Source: Beijerinckiaceae bacterium
Lineage (GTDB): Bacteria > Pseudomonadota > Alphaproteobacteria > Rhizobiales > Beijerinckiaceae
Length of the DNA stretch: 64,000 bases
Direction of reading: 5' to 3'
NCBI GenBank assembly: GCA_947454485.1
Contig: CANGJJ010000008.1
Coordinates: 62,001-126,000 of the forward strand
The notes beneath the pieces were generated by a model. The model was given only the letters and a program-made list of their open reading frames with translations, did not search any database and was not told the origin of the DNA. Made by a program: the position numbers and the translations under genes. Positions 1-8,712 of the stretch are shown piece after piece; the stretch's first letter is position 1, and each line of letters starts with the position of its first letter.

Positions 1-472
1 CATGGTCACGCATGATCAGTCCGAAGCGCTCGCCATGGCTGACCATATTTTGCTTCTGGAGAATGGCGTGATCGTGCAGTCTGGTACGCCGATGGAGATC
101 TATTCGCAGCCTGAAAGTTTCTATGCGGCGGATTTTCTGGGCACCAACAATGTGCTGCTGGGCAAGCTGGCTGAGGGGGCTGCGATTGGCGGGGATGACT
201 GGCAGCTGCGCGGTGTGCGGCGCGGGCAGGTGACGGGCGGGCTCGGCGAGAGCGCACGCGCTGTGGTGCGCACCGAGCGTATTCGCATCGTGGATGGTCC
301 CGGTGACAACCATCTTGAGATGCAGCTCGACGCTTGTCTGTATCTGGGCAGTCATTGGGAATATCGCCTAACGCGCGGTGGTTTGGCCATCAAGGCACAT
401 GGCGACCAGCCGCTGCCCCCTGGTCCGGTCTGGTGCGCGATCGCCCCTGAGAGCGTCTGGATCTTTGGGTAA
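1..472 (+). CDS. ABC transporter ATP-binding protein, C-terminal part (5' truncated by window edge)
   Basis: This is the C-terminal ~157 residues of an ABC ATPase; the Walker A and B motifs lie outside the window. The H-loop (THDQSEALAMAD) opens the visible part. It is followed by the LENGVIVQSGTP strand and 'IYSQPESFYAADFLGTNN', the usual lead-in to a TOBE domain, which fills the rest. This arrangement is typical of the polyamine/iron/sugar (PotA/FbpC/UgpC) class of import ATPases, which energise a membrane permease from the cytoplasmic face. The substrate cannot be told. The NMT1-type binding protein downstream normally partners a SsuB/TauB-type ATPase without a TOBE domain, so this ATPase probably belongs to an upstream transporter. 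Confidence 0.85.
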   Translation, partial: MVTHDQSEALAMADHILLLENGVIVQSGTPMEIYSQPESFYAADFLGTNNVLLGKLAEGAAIGGDDWQLRGVRRGQVTGGLGESARAVVRTERIRIVDGPGDNHLEMQLDACLYLGSHWEYRLTRGGLAIKAHGDQPLPPGPVWCAIAPESVWIFG

Positions 473-790
473 GTGAGCCTTTGGCGCTGGCTCGCGTTGG
501 CGAGCTATGGCGCGACCCACGCATAGGCCCAGAGGCGACCAGTGTCTGTGCGGTGGTGCTGCGGTTCGTCTCTTGGGGGCGCTATACACGGAACGCGCGC
601 TGCCTCTGTGCGTCCTGCGGCCAATTGTCCCAAAAAGAACCTGCTGCCTTGAGGCTCTTTGCCCCTGAATCTTGGGGCCTCACGCGATGGTCGTGGCAAA
701 ATGTGCTTTTTTTGGCACAAAGTTTTTGACAGCCTGCCCTTATGTGTAGACTCTGTGCGCAACGAGTTCTGACCCCGCAGAGGATGCGCT
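473..790. other. Intergenic region upstream of the molybdenum hydroxylase operon
   Basis: This 318-base stretch between the ABC ATPase and the coxM-like gene has no convincing gene. The only feature I can point to is the weak promoter candidate near its 3' end, listed separately. Confidence 0.5.
726..752 (+). promoter_or_regulatory. Candidate sigma70-type promoter for the coxMSL-like operon
   Basis: A perfect TTGACA (726-731) is followed after 15 bases by TAGACT (747-752), four of six matches to TATAAT. The spacing is shorter than the usual 17, so this is a weak candidate. It lies about 40 bases before the TTG start of the first gene. Confidence 0.3.
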
Positions 791-1648
791 TTGAAGCCGG
801 CCCCCTTTACACTTCATCGCCCGAGTGATGTGGCCGAGGCCGCCCAGCTCCTGACCCGATTTGCAGACGACGAGGTTCGTATTCTGGCGGGCGGGCAAAG
901 TCTCGTTCCCATGATGGCCTTTCGTCTGGCACGCCCCGGCCACCTCATCGACATCAATGGTCTTGGCGAGCTTGCACAGATCACGCAGAGCGATGGCGCC
1001 ATCGAGATTGGTGCCTTGGTGCGGCACAATGATATTGCGAGCGCTGAGATTGAGGGCGCAACGGGCGCCTTGTTGAAAAAGGTGATGCCCAATATCGCGC
1101 ATCACCCGATCCGCGCTCGCGGCACGATCTGCGGCAGTCTTGCCCATGCTGATCCGTCTTCCGAATGGTGTTTGAGCGCGGCCACGCTTGATGCGGTCTT
1201 GTTGGCTCGCAGCGCAACCGGCAAACGCGAGATCGCAGCGCGTGATTGGTTCACGGGTGCAATGTCCACCAGTTTGCAGGCCGATGAATTGCTGACAGGC
1301 GTGCGCTTGCCTGTGCTGCCTGAAGGGACGCGCTTTGGCTTTCAAGAGTTCTCGCGTCGCAAGGGCGACTTTGCAATCTGCGCGGCTCTTGTGGTCTTTG
1401 AGATCCATTATGGCGTGATCGAAGAGGCGCGCATCGGCATCGGCGGAGCGGAGGATCATCCGCGCCGCATTGCAGAGGGCGAGGCAGTGCTCAAAGGCCA
1501 GAGGCCGAGTGCTGAACTCTTCGCGCGCGCGGGTGCAGCCGTGGCGGCTGCGCTCGATCCGATGGAAGATCACAGCACCAAGGCGGCCTATCGCCGAGAT
1601 TTGGCCTGCGACCTTGTTGAAGGCGCATTGCAGGAGGCCGCGCGATGA
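791..1648 (+). CDS. Molybdenum hydroxylase FAD-binding (medium) subunit, CoxM/CutM-like
   Basis: This is the FAD subunit of a xanthine dehydrogenase-family molybdenum hydroxylase, which passes electrons from the Fe-S subunit to an acceptor. The flavin-binding motifs AGGQSLVP (residues ~33-40) and TICGSLAHADPSSE (~112-125) are clear, and the 285-residue length fits CoxM/CutM proteins. The start is a TTG; the nearby ATG at 784 is out of frame. The stop overlaps the next start by four bases (ATGA), so the three subunits are surely co-translated. The electron acceptor and the substrate are unknown. Confidence 0.9.
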   Translation: MKPAPFTLHRPSDVAEAAQLLTRFADDEVRILAGGQSLVPMMAFRLARPGHLIDINGLGELAQITQSDGAIEIGALVRHNDIASAEIEGATGALLKKVMPNIAHHPIRARGTICGSLAHADPSSEWCLSAATLDAVLLARSATGKREIAARDWFTGAMSTSLQADELLTGVRLPVLPEGTRFGFQEFSRRKGDFAICAALVVFEIHYGVIEEARIGIGGAEDHPRRIAEGEAVLKGQRPSAELFARAGAAVAAALDPMEDHSTKAAYRRDLACDLVEGALQEAAR

Positions 1649-2124
1649 GCAAGATCGCTGTTTCATTCACGCTCAATGGCCGCAAGGTCGAGGTTGAGGT
1701 CGAGCCGCGTCGCACTTTGGCGGATGTGATCCGCGATGATTGTGGCCTCACGGGTACTCATACGGGCTGCGAACATGGTGTGTGCGGCGCTTGCACCATT
1801 ATCGTCAATGGGCAGACGGTGCGCTCCTGTTTGATGTTTGGTGCGCAGGCTGAGGGGGCAGAGATTCGAACCGTCGAATCTTTGAGTGCGGGCGACACAT
1901 TGCATCCGCTGCAAGAGGCTTTCGTGCAACATCATGGCCTGCAATGCGGTTTCTGCACCCCGGGCTTTTTGATGCTCGCTTGCGGGACTTTGGAGGCCAA
2001 TCCCCAGATGGATGAAGAAGAGATGCGCGACATTCTCTCGTCCAATCTGTGCCGCTGCACGGGCTATGAGAATATTCTCAAAGCCGTCAAAGATGGCGCA
2101 GAGCGTATGAGGGGCGAGCCATGA
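1645..2124 (+). CDS. Molybdenum hydroxylase [2Fe-2S] (small) subunit, CoxS/CutS-like
   Basis: This is the electron-transfer subunit carrying two [2Fe-2S] clusters. The plant-ferredoxin-type cluster ligands are Cys42, 47, 50 and 62 (GCEHGVCGAC...SC). The proximal cluster ligands are Cys101, 104, 136 and 138 (QCGFCTPG and NLCRCTGYEN). All eight cysteines are present, so the protein should be functional. The length of 159 residues is normal. It overlaps both neighbours by ATGA, placing it centrally in a coxM-coxS-coxL-like operon. Confidence 0.95.
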   Translation: MSKIAVSFTLNGRKVEVEVEPRRTLADVIRDDCGLTGTHTGCEHGVCGACTIIVNGQTVRSCLMFGAQAEGAEIRTVESLSAGDTLHPLQEAFVQHHGLQCGFCTPGFLMLACGTLEANPQMDEEEMRDILSSNLCRCTGYENILKAVKDGAERMRGEP

Positions 2125-4433
2125 ACCATCGTCCTCAGCCCATCATCGGCCAGAGCCTGACGCGGCTTGAAGATCCGCCATTGGTGCGCGGCAAGGGCCG
2201 CTTTGCAGCAGATGTCAATTTTCCGCATCAGCTGCATATGCGCGTTGTGCGCTCGCCCGTGGCGCATGGACGTCTGCGCGGTGTCAATGTCGAGGCAGCC
2301 TTGCAGCTCAAAGGCGTTGTCGCTGTGTGGACTGCACAAGATGTCGCGGACCTCAGCCCGATTGATTATCGCGAAGGGCGGATCGAAAAGCTCGAACCCT
2401 ATCGCCAGCCTGTTCTGGCGCGCGATTTCGTGCGCTATGTCGGCGAGCCAGTTGCTGTTGTCTTTGCAGTCGATGCCTATGTGGCCGAAGACGGGGCTGA
2501 TCTCGTCGAGCTTGATATTGAGACATTGCAGCCCATCACCGATGCTGAACAGGCAGTGGGTGAATTTGCGCCGGGCCTGTCAACGGAAGCTGCAATCGTC
2601 ACGCAGGGTTTTGGCGATGTGGAGGGCGCTTTTGCGAGCGCTCACGCTGTGGTCTCGCTCGATTTACAGGTGGGTCGTCACTCAGGTGTGCCGCTTGAAA
2701 CACGCGGCGCGATTGGCCGCTATGATGCGGCGCGCGATGTGTTGGAGCTGCATGGCGCTGCCAAAGTCCCGCACAAAAACCGCGAGTCTCTCGCGCGTAT
2801 GTTGGGGCGCACGACGACGACGCTGCATCTTTATGAATATCATGTGGGCGGCGGCTTTGGCATTCGCGGTGAGATCTATCCCGAAGACATCCTCGTTCTT
2901 GTCGCAGCTTTGCGTCTTGAGCGTCCCGTCAAATGGATTGAGGATCGCCGCGAACATATGATGTGCGCCAATCAATCGCGTCATCAGCGCCATTATGTGA
3001 GCGCCGCTGTTGATCGCGAGGGGCGTTTGCTTGCGATCAAGAATGAGTTCTTCCATGATCAGGGTGCCTATCCGCGCACCCATGCCTTGCGCATTGCCGA
3101 AACGACTTGCGGCATTCTGCCGGGGCCGTACCATGTGGGGGCCTATAGCGCGCTTGGCCATTATCGCCTTACCAACAAGACGCCTTGCGCGACCTATCGC
3201 GCGCCGGGGCGCTATGAGACAAATTTCGTGCGCGAGCGTCTACTTGATGCGATTGCGCACAAGCTTGGGATTTCGCGCGTCGATGTGCGCCGCGTCAATC
3301 TCATCAAGAAAGAAGAGATGCCTTATGAGCGCCCCTTGAGCGTTCTCGAAGATGATGTGTCTTATGACTCGGGCGATTACGAAGGCCTGCTCGACAAATC
3401 GCTGCAAGCCATCGGCTGGGATGAATTGCAGGCGAGCCTCAAAGAGCGCAGAGCCAATGGTGAGATCGTGGGTGCGGGTCTCGCGCTTTTCATTGAAAAG
3501 AGCGGCTTGGGTCCGACCGATGGCGCGCATGTGAATGTCGACACCAATGGCGTGGTCGAGGTAATCACGGGCGGTGCATCCGTCGGTCAGGGTTTCGAGA
3601 CGGTCATTGGCCAGGTCTGCGCCGATATTCTGGGTGCTGATTATCGCAAGGTGCGCGTGGTTCACGGACAGACCGACCGTATCGAATTTGGCATTGGCGC
3701 TCATGCTTCGCGCGCAACGGTTATGACTGCCAATGCGGTTGCTGCGGCTGCTGCCAAAGTGCGCGCCAAGGCGCTCGATATGGCGAGTGAATTGCTGCAA
3801 ACGCCTGCTGCTGATCTTGAGATCGAGAAGGGCGTCATCTTCCGCCGCGATGCCCCTTCAGGCCCGACGATCACTTTGGGTGCTGTTGCCAATGCGCTGC
3901 GCCCCATGGCCAAGACGCGCGGTCCTCGCGAGCCGGGTCTGTGTTCAGACGGCTGGTTTGATAGCGAGCATCAGGTCTATCCCTATGGCAATCAATTGGC
4001 CGTGGTGAAGATTGATCCGCGCAGCGGCGCTGTCACGGTTGAGCGCTATCTGATCGCCTATGATGTGGGCCGTGCCATCAATCCGATGTTGGTGCGCGGG
4101 CAAATTCTGGGCGGCTTTGCACAGGGTCTGGGCGGGGCGCTCTATGAAGAGTTTCTCTATGACGACAACGGCGAACCGCTGAGTGTGACTTTCGCCGATT
4201 ATCTCATGCCAACCATGGCAGAGGTGCCGCCTGTCGAAGTCTTGCTCTGTGAAGATGCGCCAAGCCCGCGCAATCCGCTCGGCATCAAAGGCGCAGGTGA
4301 AAGCGGTATTGCCCCCGTGGGCGCAGCCATTGCCTCGGCGGTGGAAGATGCATTGCAGAGCTATGGTGTCGTGCGACAACTTCCGCTGACACCGCAACGC
4401 ATCAAAGCCATTCTGGACGGGTTTAAAAGCTAA
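2121..4433 (+). CDS. Molybdenum hydroxylase molybdopterin-binding (large) subunit, CoxL-like
   Basis: This is the catalytic subunit of the hydroxylase (770 residues), binding the molybdenum-pterin cofactor. The C-terminal GAGESG motif holds the conserved catalytic glutamate at about residue 727. The active-site loop at ~358-364 reads TYRAPGR, not the AYxCSFR of true (form I) CO dehydrogenase nor the AYRGAGR of form II. CO oxidation is therefore unlikely, and a heteroaromatic or aldehyde substrate is more plausible. The adjacent NMT1-type binding protein fits uptake of such a compound, but this is inference. Cofactor-sulfuration and maturation genes (coxDEF, xdhC) are not in the window. Confidence 0.9.
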   Translation: MNHRPQPIIGQSLTRLEDPPLVRGKGRFAADVNFPHQLHMRVVRSPVAHGRLRGVNVEAALQLKGVVAVWTAQDVADLSPIDYREGRIEKLEPYRQPVLARDFVRYVGEPVAVVFAVDAYVAEDGADLVELDIETLQPITDAEQAVGEFAPGLSTEAAIVTQGFGDVEGAFASAHAVVSLDLQVGRHSGVPLETRGAIGRYDAARDVLELHGAAKVPHKNRESLARMLGRTTTTLHLYEYHVGGGFGIRGEIYPEDILVLVAALRLERPVKWIEDRREHMMCANQSRHQRHYVSAAVDREGRLLAIKNEFFHDQGAYPRTHALRIAETTCGILPGPYHVGAYSALGHYRLTNKTPCATYRAPGRYETNFVRERLLDAIAHKLGISRVDVRRVNLIKKEEMPYERPLSVLEDDVSYDSGDYEGLLDKSLQAIGWDELQASLKERRANGEIVGAGLALFIEKSGLGPTDGAHVNVDTNGVVEVITGGASVGQGFETVIGQVCADILGADYRKVRVVHGQTDRIEFGIGAHASRATVMTANAVAAAAAKVRAKALDMASELLQTPAADLEIEKGVIFRRDAPSGPTITLGAVANALRPMAKTRGPREPGLCSDGWFDSEHQVYPYGNQLAVVKIDPRSGAVTVERYLIAYDVGRAINPMLVRGQILGGFAQGLGGALYEEFLYDDNGEPLSVTFADYLMPTMAEVPPVEVLLCEDAPSPRNPLGIKGAGESGIAPVGAAIASAVEDALQSYGVVRQLPLTPQRIKAILDGFKS

Positions 4434-4485
4434 GGTTAGTTTGCAGGCCATAACAACAAGCGGCGCAGCCGCAGGGGAGGGAAGA

Positions 4486-5433
4486 ATGATCCGCAAGCTC
4501 ATGATCTATGCAGCGCTCGGCGTCTCAACGCTGACGCCCGCTCTGGCGCTCGATGAATTGAAAGTCGCGAGCGGCGGGCGTGGTGGCTGGGAAGTCTCCG
4601 TGACGGAGCTTGGTCTGAGCGCGGATATGTTCAAGAAACATGGTCTGGATGTGAAGCTCTCTTATACCGAGGGCAGCGGCGAGACGATGCAGGCCGCGAT
4701 CAGCGGCGCTGTCGATGTGGCGCTGGGGATTGGGCCTTTCGGCATCATGGGTGCTTATGCGCGCGGCGCGCCGGTGCGCATTTTGGGCGCGACCATGACC
4801 GGTGTGAATGATCAATATTGGTATGCCAAGGCGGATTCGCCGATCAAGACGGGCAAGGATCTGGCCGGCCGCACCGTGTCTTATTCGACCTCGGGCGCCT
4901 CAACTCATGCTGTTGTGCTTGGCTTCAAGCGCACCTTTGGCGTGGAGTTCAATGCAGTGGCAACGGGTGGCCAGCCTGCGACTTTGACGCAAGTTCTCAG
5001 CGGCCAGATTGATGTGGGCTGGGCGGCTGCACCTTTCGCCTTCAAAGAGCTGGAAGCTGGTCGCATCAAGATCATCGCGCGCGCCAATGAAGTGCCCGAA
5101 TTGCGTCAGCAATCGGTGCGCGTGATGGCCGTGAATATCAACAATCTTGAAGCCAAGCGCGATCTCATCACCCGCTATCTGCGCGGTTATCGTGACACGG
5201 TGGAGTGGATGTATACGAGCGATGAGGCTGTTGAGCGCTATGCCAAGATCGTTGGCTCAACGGTTGAGCAAGCGCGCAAAGTCCGTGCAGACTTCATCAA
5301 GAAAGAAGACATTATGCCTGACCGCGTTGCGGGCCTTGATCTTTTGATGAAAGATGCGATCTCGTTCAAATTCCTCTCGCAGCCGCTGAGCGAACAGCAG
5401 CTGAATGATCTCGTTGTGAAGACGAGCAAGTAA
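4486..5433 (+). CDS. NMT1/SsuA-type ABC transporter substrate-binding protein
   Basis: This periplasmic binding protein (315 residues) belongs to the NMT1/TauA/SsuA superfamily, which carries pyrimidine precursors, sulfonates, nitrate and aromatic acids. It begins with a Sec signal peptide (MIRKLMIYAALG... cleaved after LAL or ALA near residue 21). I chose the ATG at 4486 because GGGGAGGGA lies just upstream; an earlier in-frame TTG at 4441 would give a non-signal extension. It starts 52 bases after the hydroxylase large subunit and is probably in the same transcript. No cognate permease or ATPase follows, so it may share one encoded elsewhere. Confidence 0.85.
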   Translation: MIRKLMIYAALGVSTLTPALALDELKVASGGRGGWEVSVTELGLSADMFKKHGLDVKLSYTEGSGETMQAAISGAVDVALGIGPFGIMGAYARGAPVRILGATMTGVNDQYWYAKADSPIKTGKDLAGRTVSYSTSGASTHAVVLGFKRTFGVEFNAVATGGQPATLTQVLSGQIDVGWAAAPFAFKELEAGRIKIIARANEVPELRQQSVRVMAVNINNLEAKRDLITRYLRGYRDTVEWMYTSDEAVERYAKIVGSTVEQARKVRADFIKKEDIMPDRVAGLDLLMKDAISFKFLSQPLSEQQLNDLVVKTSK

Positions 5434-5434
5434 G

Positions 5435-5710
5435 ATGGTCATCTGCCGGATCGCTTATGATGCAGCGGGCAAGGACGAGCAGCGCAAAGCTCTGTTCGAG
5501 GCGCATCGCACTCATCTGCGCTCCGGCGTGGTGAGGATCGTGCAATCTGGCCCGCTGTTTGTGCCTGACGGGGGCAAACGCGGCGCATTGGTTGTTTTTG
5601 ATGTGACGGATGTCTCTGAGGTCGAGCGTTTCAATGCGCTCGACCCTTATATCATCCATGGCGTTTATGACGAGGTTGAGATCCTGCGCTGGGACAAGAC
5701 CATCGGCTGA
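5435..5710 (+). CDS. YciI-like family protein
   Basis: This is a 91-residue ferredoxin-fold protein of the YciI family. It shows the family pattern R.AHR.HL near residue 25, followed by SGPLF and later ALVVFDV with the FNALDPYI segment. Proposed roles for the family (small-molecule hydrolase or dehydrochlorinase-like) are poorly defined. The ATG is one base after the binding-protein stop, indicating translational coupling and membership in the same operon. Its stop codon abuts the stop of the convergent aspartate dehydrogenase-like gene. Confidence 0.85.
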   Translation: MVICRIAYDAAGKDEQRKALFEAHRTHLRSGVVRIVQSGPLFVPDGGKRGALVVFDVTDVSEVERFNALDPYIIHGVYDEVEILRWDKTIG

Positions 5711-6529
5711 TCAGCGCTTATGCGTCGTTATCCAGCGCAGCACATCACAGGCCAGACTATAGGCTGTCGTCAGCGATGTTTTGGGATTGTCGGGAGAGGG
5801 GATGCCCTCGATCTTCATTGTCACATTGACGCAAGCTGAGACGATCGCAACTTCATGCACATTGGCCTGCGTGGCAGGATCGGCGATGAGCCGCACTCGG
5901 GTCTCTTCAAAGCCCGCACCATTGAGCGCCAGCGTGGCTGCCACATTCGCATTTTGCGGGAAGTCGCGCGCAGCATCTCGCGCGGTGCCTTCATAAAAAC
6001 AGACTTCGTGTTTGAGCCCATCAAGCGCAACCAGATCCTGCGCTTTGGTCCCTTGCCAGGCTTTGGGTGCTTTGCGCGACACATAGGTGACGCTGGTGAG
6101 GCCCGAGAGTTTGGCAGCTTGTAGAATATCGAGCCCGCCCACAGCACCCGAACACAGAATGAGCCGCCCTCCTGTGGCGGAGGCCGCCGTCAAGTCGCGT
6201 TCCAGCGCCTCGTGCGAGAGGGCCCCGACCGATGTCACGATGAGATCAATGCCGGCAGTGAGCAGGCTCGGCCCATAGGCGCCGAGTGCCTGATGGCCCG
6301 CAGCCTCAATCACAAGATCGGGAGCGAGGCTTTTGAACTTTGCAAAATCGCTGGTGACGACTGTGGTGCTGGCAAGATCGGCGCAACTGGCAAGCAGTGT
6401 CTGCGCATGTGCCTCGCGCCCCTCGCGGGCCAGGCAAATGATGCTGCCAAATGGCGCTGAATTGGTGCGCGCCAGAGTTTTGAGAGCCAGAGACGCAATC
6501 GTCCCATAGCCGATGATGCCAAGCTTCAC
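5711..6529 (-). CDS. nadX: L-aspartate dehydrogenase-like NAD(P)-dependent oxidoreductase (NadX/DUF108 family)
   Basis: The predicted reaction is NAD(P)-linked conversion between L-aspartate and iminoaspartate. A Rossmann motif (GYGTIA) occupies residues ~7-12, and the family motif FPQNANVAA and a downstream NVHEV segment holding the presumed catalytic histidine are present. The GTG at 6529 gives the usual family N-terminus (VKLGIIGYG) and has GGGGA seven bases upstream; a TTG at 6547 would add six residues. In other bacteria NadX can feed NAD synthesis with NadA. No nad genes are visible here, and its position facing a molybdenum hydroxylase cluster may mean a catabolic role. Confidence 0.8.
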   Translation of the reverse strand: MKLGIIGYGTIASLALKTLARTNSAPFGSIICLAREGREAHAQTLLASCADLASTTVVTSDFAKFKSLAPDLVIEAAGHQALGAYGPSLLTAGIDLIVTSVGALSHEALERDLTAASATGGRLILCSGAVGGLDILQAAKLSGLTSVTYVSRKAPKAWQGTKAQDLVALDGLKHEVCFYEGTARDAARDFPQNANVAATLALNGAGFEETRVRLIADPATQANVHEVAIVSACVNVTMKIEGIPSPDNPKTSLTTAYSLACDVLRWITTHKR

Positions 6530-6651
6530 GGGCAGTCCCCATCGCAATCTTCTCTAGCTGTGCCTCTTGTGCGGCGACTTGGCAAGACAGGCCGGGGGAG
6601 GGGCTGTTTGATCTCGCTTTGAACAGTTGAAAACGCTATTCTGAGGGCTGG

Positions 6652-7149
6652 ATGAACATGAGCATGTCGATGGCCGAAGAGAGCTTTGACCGAGCACGCG
6701 CAGGCGAGCTGATTGCCGCCAAAGCAGGGCTGGATGGCGCCCTGCTGCCTATTTTGCACGATCTGCAAAAGGCTTTCGATCATGTGCCCGATGCAGCCCT
6801 GCCGCTGATTGCCGAGGCTTTGAATCTCTCTCTCGCCGATGTGCGCGGCGTTGTCAGCTTCTATCATGACTTCAAGCGTGAGCCCTCGGGCCGCCATGTG
6901 CTGAAGATCTGCCGTGCGGAATCCTGCCAGGCGATGGGCGTTGAGGCTTTGGTGACGCATCTGGCAAAGGCACATCAGCTGACGCTGGGTGACACAAGCA
7001 AGGACGGCGCTTTGACCATTGAGGCTGTCTATTGCCTTGGCCATTGCGCTTGCTCGCCTGCAGCTTTGTTCGACAATGAGCCGATTGGTCGTTTGAGCCC
7101 CGCCATGCTCGATGAGCTTGTGCTGCAAGCTGGGGAGACGAGCGCATGA
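6652..7149 (+). CDS. fdsG: NAD-dependent formate dehydrogenase gamma subunit (NuoE-like)
   Basis: This is the small electron-transfer subunit of the soluble NAD+-dependent formate dehydrogenase. It has the NuoE/24-kDa thioredoxin-like fold with a [2Fe-2S] cluster held by CRAESC (Cys ~87 and 92) and CLGHC (Cys ~127 and 131). At 165 residues it is typical of FdsG. Translation may start at the first ATG of a run of methionines (MNMSMSM), so the exact start is ambiguous by a few residues. Its stop overlaps the next start (ATGA), and it opens the operon fdsG-fdsB-fdsA-fdhD-fdsD. Confidence 0.93.
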   Translation: MNMSMSMAEESFDRARAGELIAAKAGLDGALLPILHDLQKAFDHVPDAALPLIAEALNLSLADVRGVVSFYHDFKREPSGRHVLKICRAESCQAMGVEALVTHLAKAHQLTLGDTSKDGALTIEAVYCLGHCACSPAALFDNEPIGRLSPAMLDELVLQAGETSA

Positions 7150-8705
7150 GTATTCGCATCTATGTCCCGCGGGACTCCAGCGCGCTGGCCTTGGGTGCTG
7201 AGCCTGTCGCCAAGGCGATAGCTCAAGAAGCGCAAGCGCGCGGGCTTGATGTCACGATCTTGCGCAACGGAACGCGCGGCATGGTCTGGCTGGAGCCTTT
7301 GGTTGAAGTGGAGACACCGCTCGGCCGTGTCGGCTATGGACCTGTGACAACGCGTGATGTGGTGGGTCTGTTTGATGCAGGATTTTTGCAAGGCGCAGAC
7401 CATGCACTTCATCAAGGAATCGTCGACGAAATTGACTGGATGCGCGCGCAGCAACGCATCACCTTTGCCCGCACAGGTGTGATTGATCCGCTCTCCATCG
7501 CTGATTATCGCGCCCATGGTGGCTTCGACGCTTTGGTCAAAGCTCTCACCATGCCAAGTACGCAGATTGTCGATGAGGTCAGCGCATCTGGTTTGCGTGG
7601 GCGCGGCGGTGCTGGCTTTCCCACCGGCATCAAATGGTGCACGGCGGCGCAGGTGCAGGCCGAGCAGAAATATATCGTCTGCAATGCGGACGAGGGCGAC
7701 AGCGGTACATTCGCAGACCGCATGTTGATGGAGGGCGATCCCTTCGCCCTCATTGAAGGCATGATCATTGCGGGTTTAGCTATCGGTGCGACGAAGGGCT
7801 TTATCTATATCCGCAGCGAATATCCCCATGCGTGTCATGTGATCGAGCGCGCTTTGCGTCTGGCACAGCGTGCGGGCTATCTTGGCGAGCGCATTATGGG
7901 GAGCGCGCAGAGTTTCTCCATTGAGATGCGCATGGGGGCAGGGGCCTATATCTGCGGCGAAGAAACATCGCTGCTGGAGAGTTTGGAGGGCAAGCGCGGG
8001 CAAGTGCGCGCCAAGCCGCCACTGCCTGCCATTGCAGGACTCTTCGGCAAGCCAACGATCATCAACAATGTGCTGACGCTCGCCACAGTGCCGTGGATTA
8101 TCACCCATGGCGCAGCGGCCTATGCGCATCTCGGCTCAGGCCGTTCACGCGGTACGCAGCCCTTCCAGATCGCAGGCAATGTTAAGCGCGGCGGGTTGAT
8201 GGAGCTTCCCTTTGGTGTGAGCCTGCGCGAGATCATTGAGACCTATGGTAGCGGCACAGCGAGCGGGCGTCCCTTGCGCGCGGTACAGGTTGGCGGACCA
8301 CTGGGCGCTTATTTCCCGGCACATCTTCTCGAAACGCCGCTTGATTATGAATCCATGTCTGCAGCGGGCGGTCTTTTGGGTCACGGCGGTATTGTTCTGT
8401 TTGACGACAGCGTCGATCTGGCACGTCAGGCACGCTTCGCAATGGAGTTCTGCGCGATTGAGAGTTGCGGCAAATGCACGCCCTGCCGCATCGGCTCGAC
8501 GCGTGGTGTGGAGCTGATTGACAAGATCAGCGCCAATCAAGAGCGCGAAGGCAATGTCACCGTGCTGAAGGATCTTTGCGAGACGATGACGGAGGCCTCG
8601 CTCTGTGCTCTGGGTGGGCTGACCCCGCTGCCCGTGATGAGCGCACTCACCCATTTCCCTGAAGACTTCGCGCCCCCGGCCACTGCCGGGCTCGCGGCGC
8701 AATAG
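7146..8705 (+). CDS. fdsB: NAD-dependent formate dehydrogenase beta subunit (NuoF-like)
   Basis: This diaphorase subunit (519 residues) binds FMN and NAD and reduces NAD+. The NuoF motifs are intact: GLRGRGGAGFPTG (flavin/NADH site), NADEGDSGTFADR, GAGAYICGEET, and ESCGKCTPCR for a [4Fe-4S] cluster. The N-terminal ~130 residues form a thioredoxin-like module fused to NuoF, but I see no cysteine in it, so it should lack an iron-sulfur cluster. It is a cytoplasmic partner of FdsA and FdsG. Confidence 0.95.
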   Translation: MSIRIYVPRDSSALALGAEPVAKAIAQEAQARGLDVTILRNGTRGMVWLEPLVEVETPLGRVGYGPVTTRDVVGLFDAGFLQGADHALHQGIVDEIDWMRAQQRITFARTGVIDPLSIADYRAHGGFDALVKALTMPSTQIVDEVSASGLRGRGGAGFPTGIKWCTAAQVQAEQKYIVCNADEGDSGTFADRMLMEGDPFALIEGMIIAGLAIGATKGFIYIRSEYPHACHVIERALRLAQRAGYLGERIMGSAQSFSIEMRMGAGAYICGEETSLLESLEGKRGQVRAKPPLPAIAGLFGKPTIINNVLTLATVPWIITHGAAAYAHLGSGRSRGTQPFQIAGNVKRGGLMELPFGVSLREIIETYGSGTASGRPLRAVQVGGPLGAYFPAHLLETPLDYESMSAAGGLLGHGGIVLFDDSVDLARQARFAMEFCAIESCGKCTPCRIGSTRGVELIDKISANQEREGNVTVLKDLCETMTEASLCALGGLTPLPVMSALTHFPEDFAPPATAGLAAQ

Positions 8706-8712
8706 GTGCTGC

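Noticed and set aside
2121-4433. Carbon monoxide dehydrogenase (coxL) annotation
   Set aside because: The active-site motif AYxCSFR is missing; only the wider molybdenum hydroxylase family is supported.
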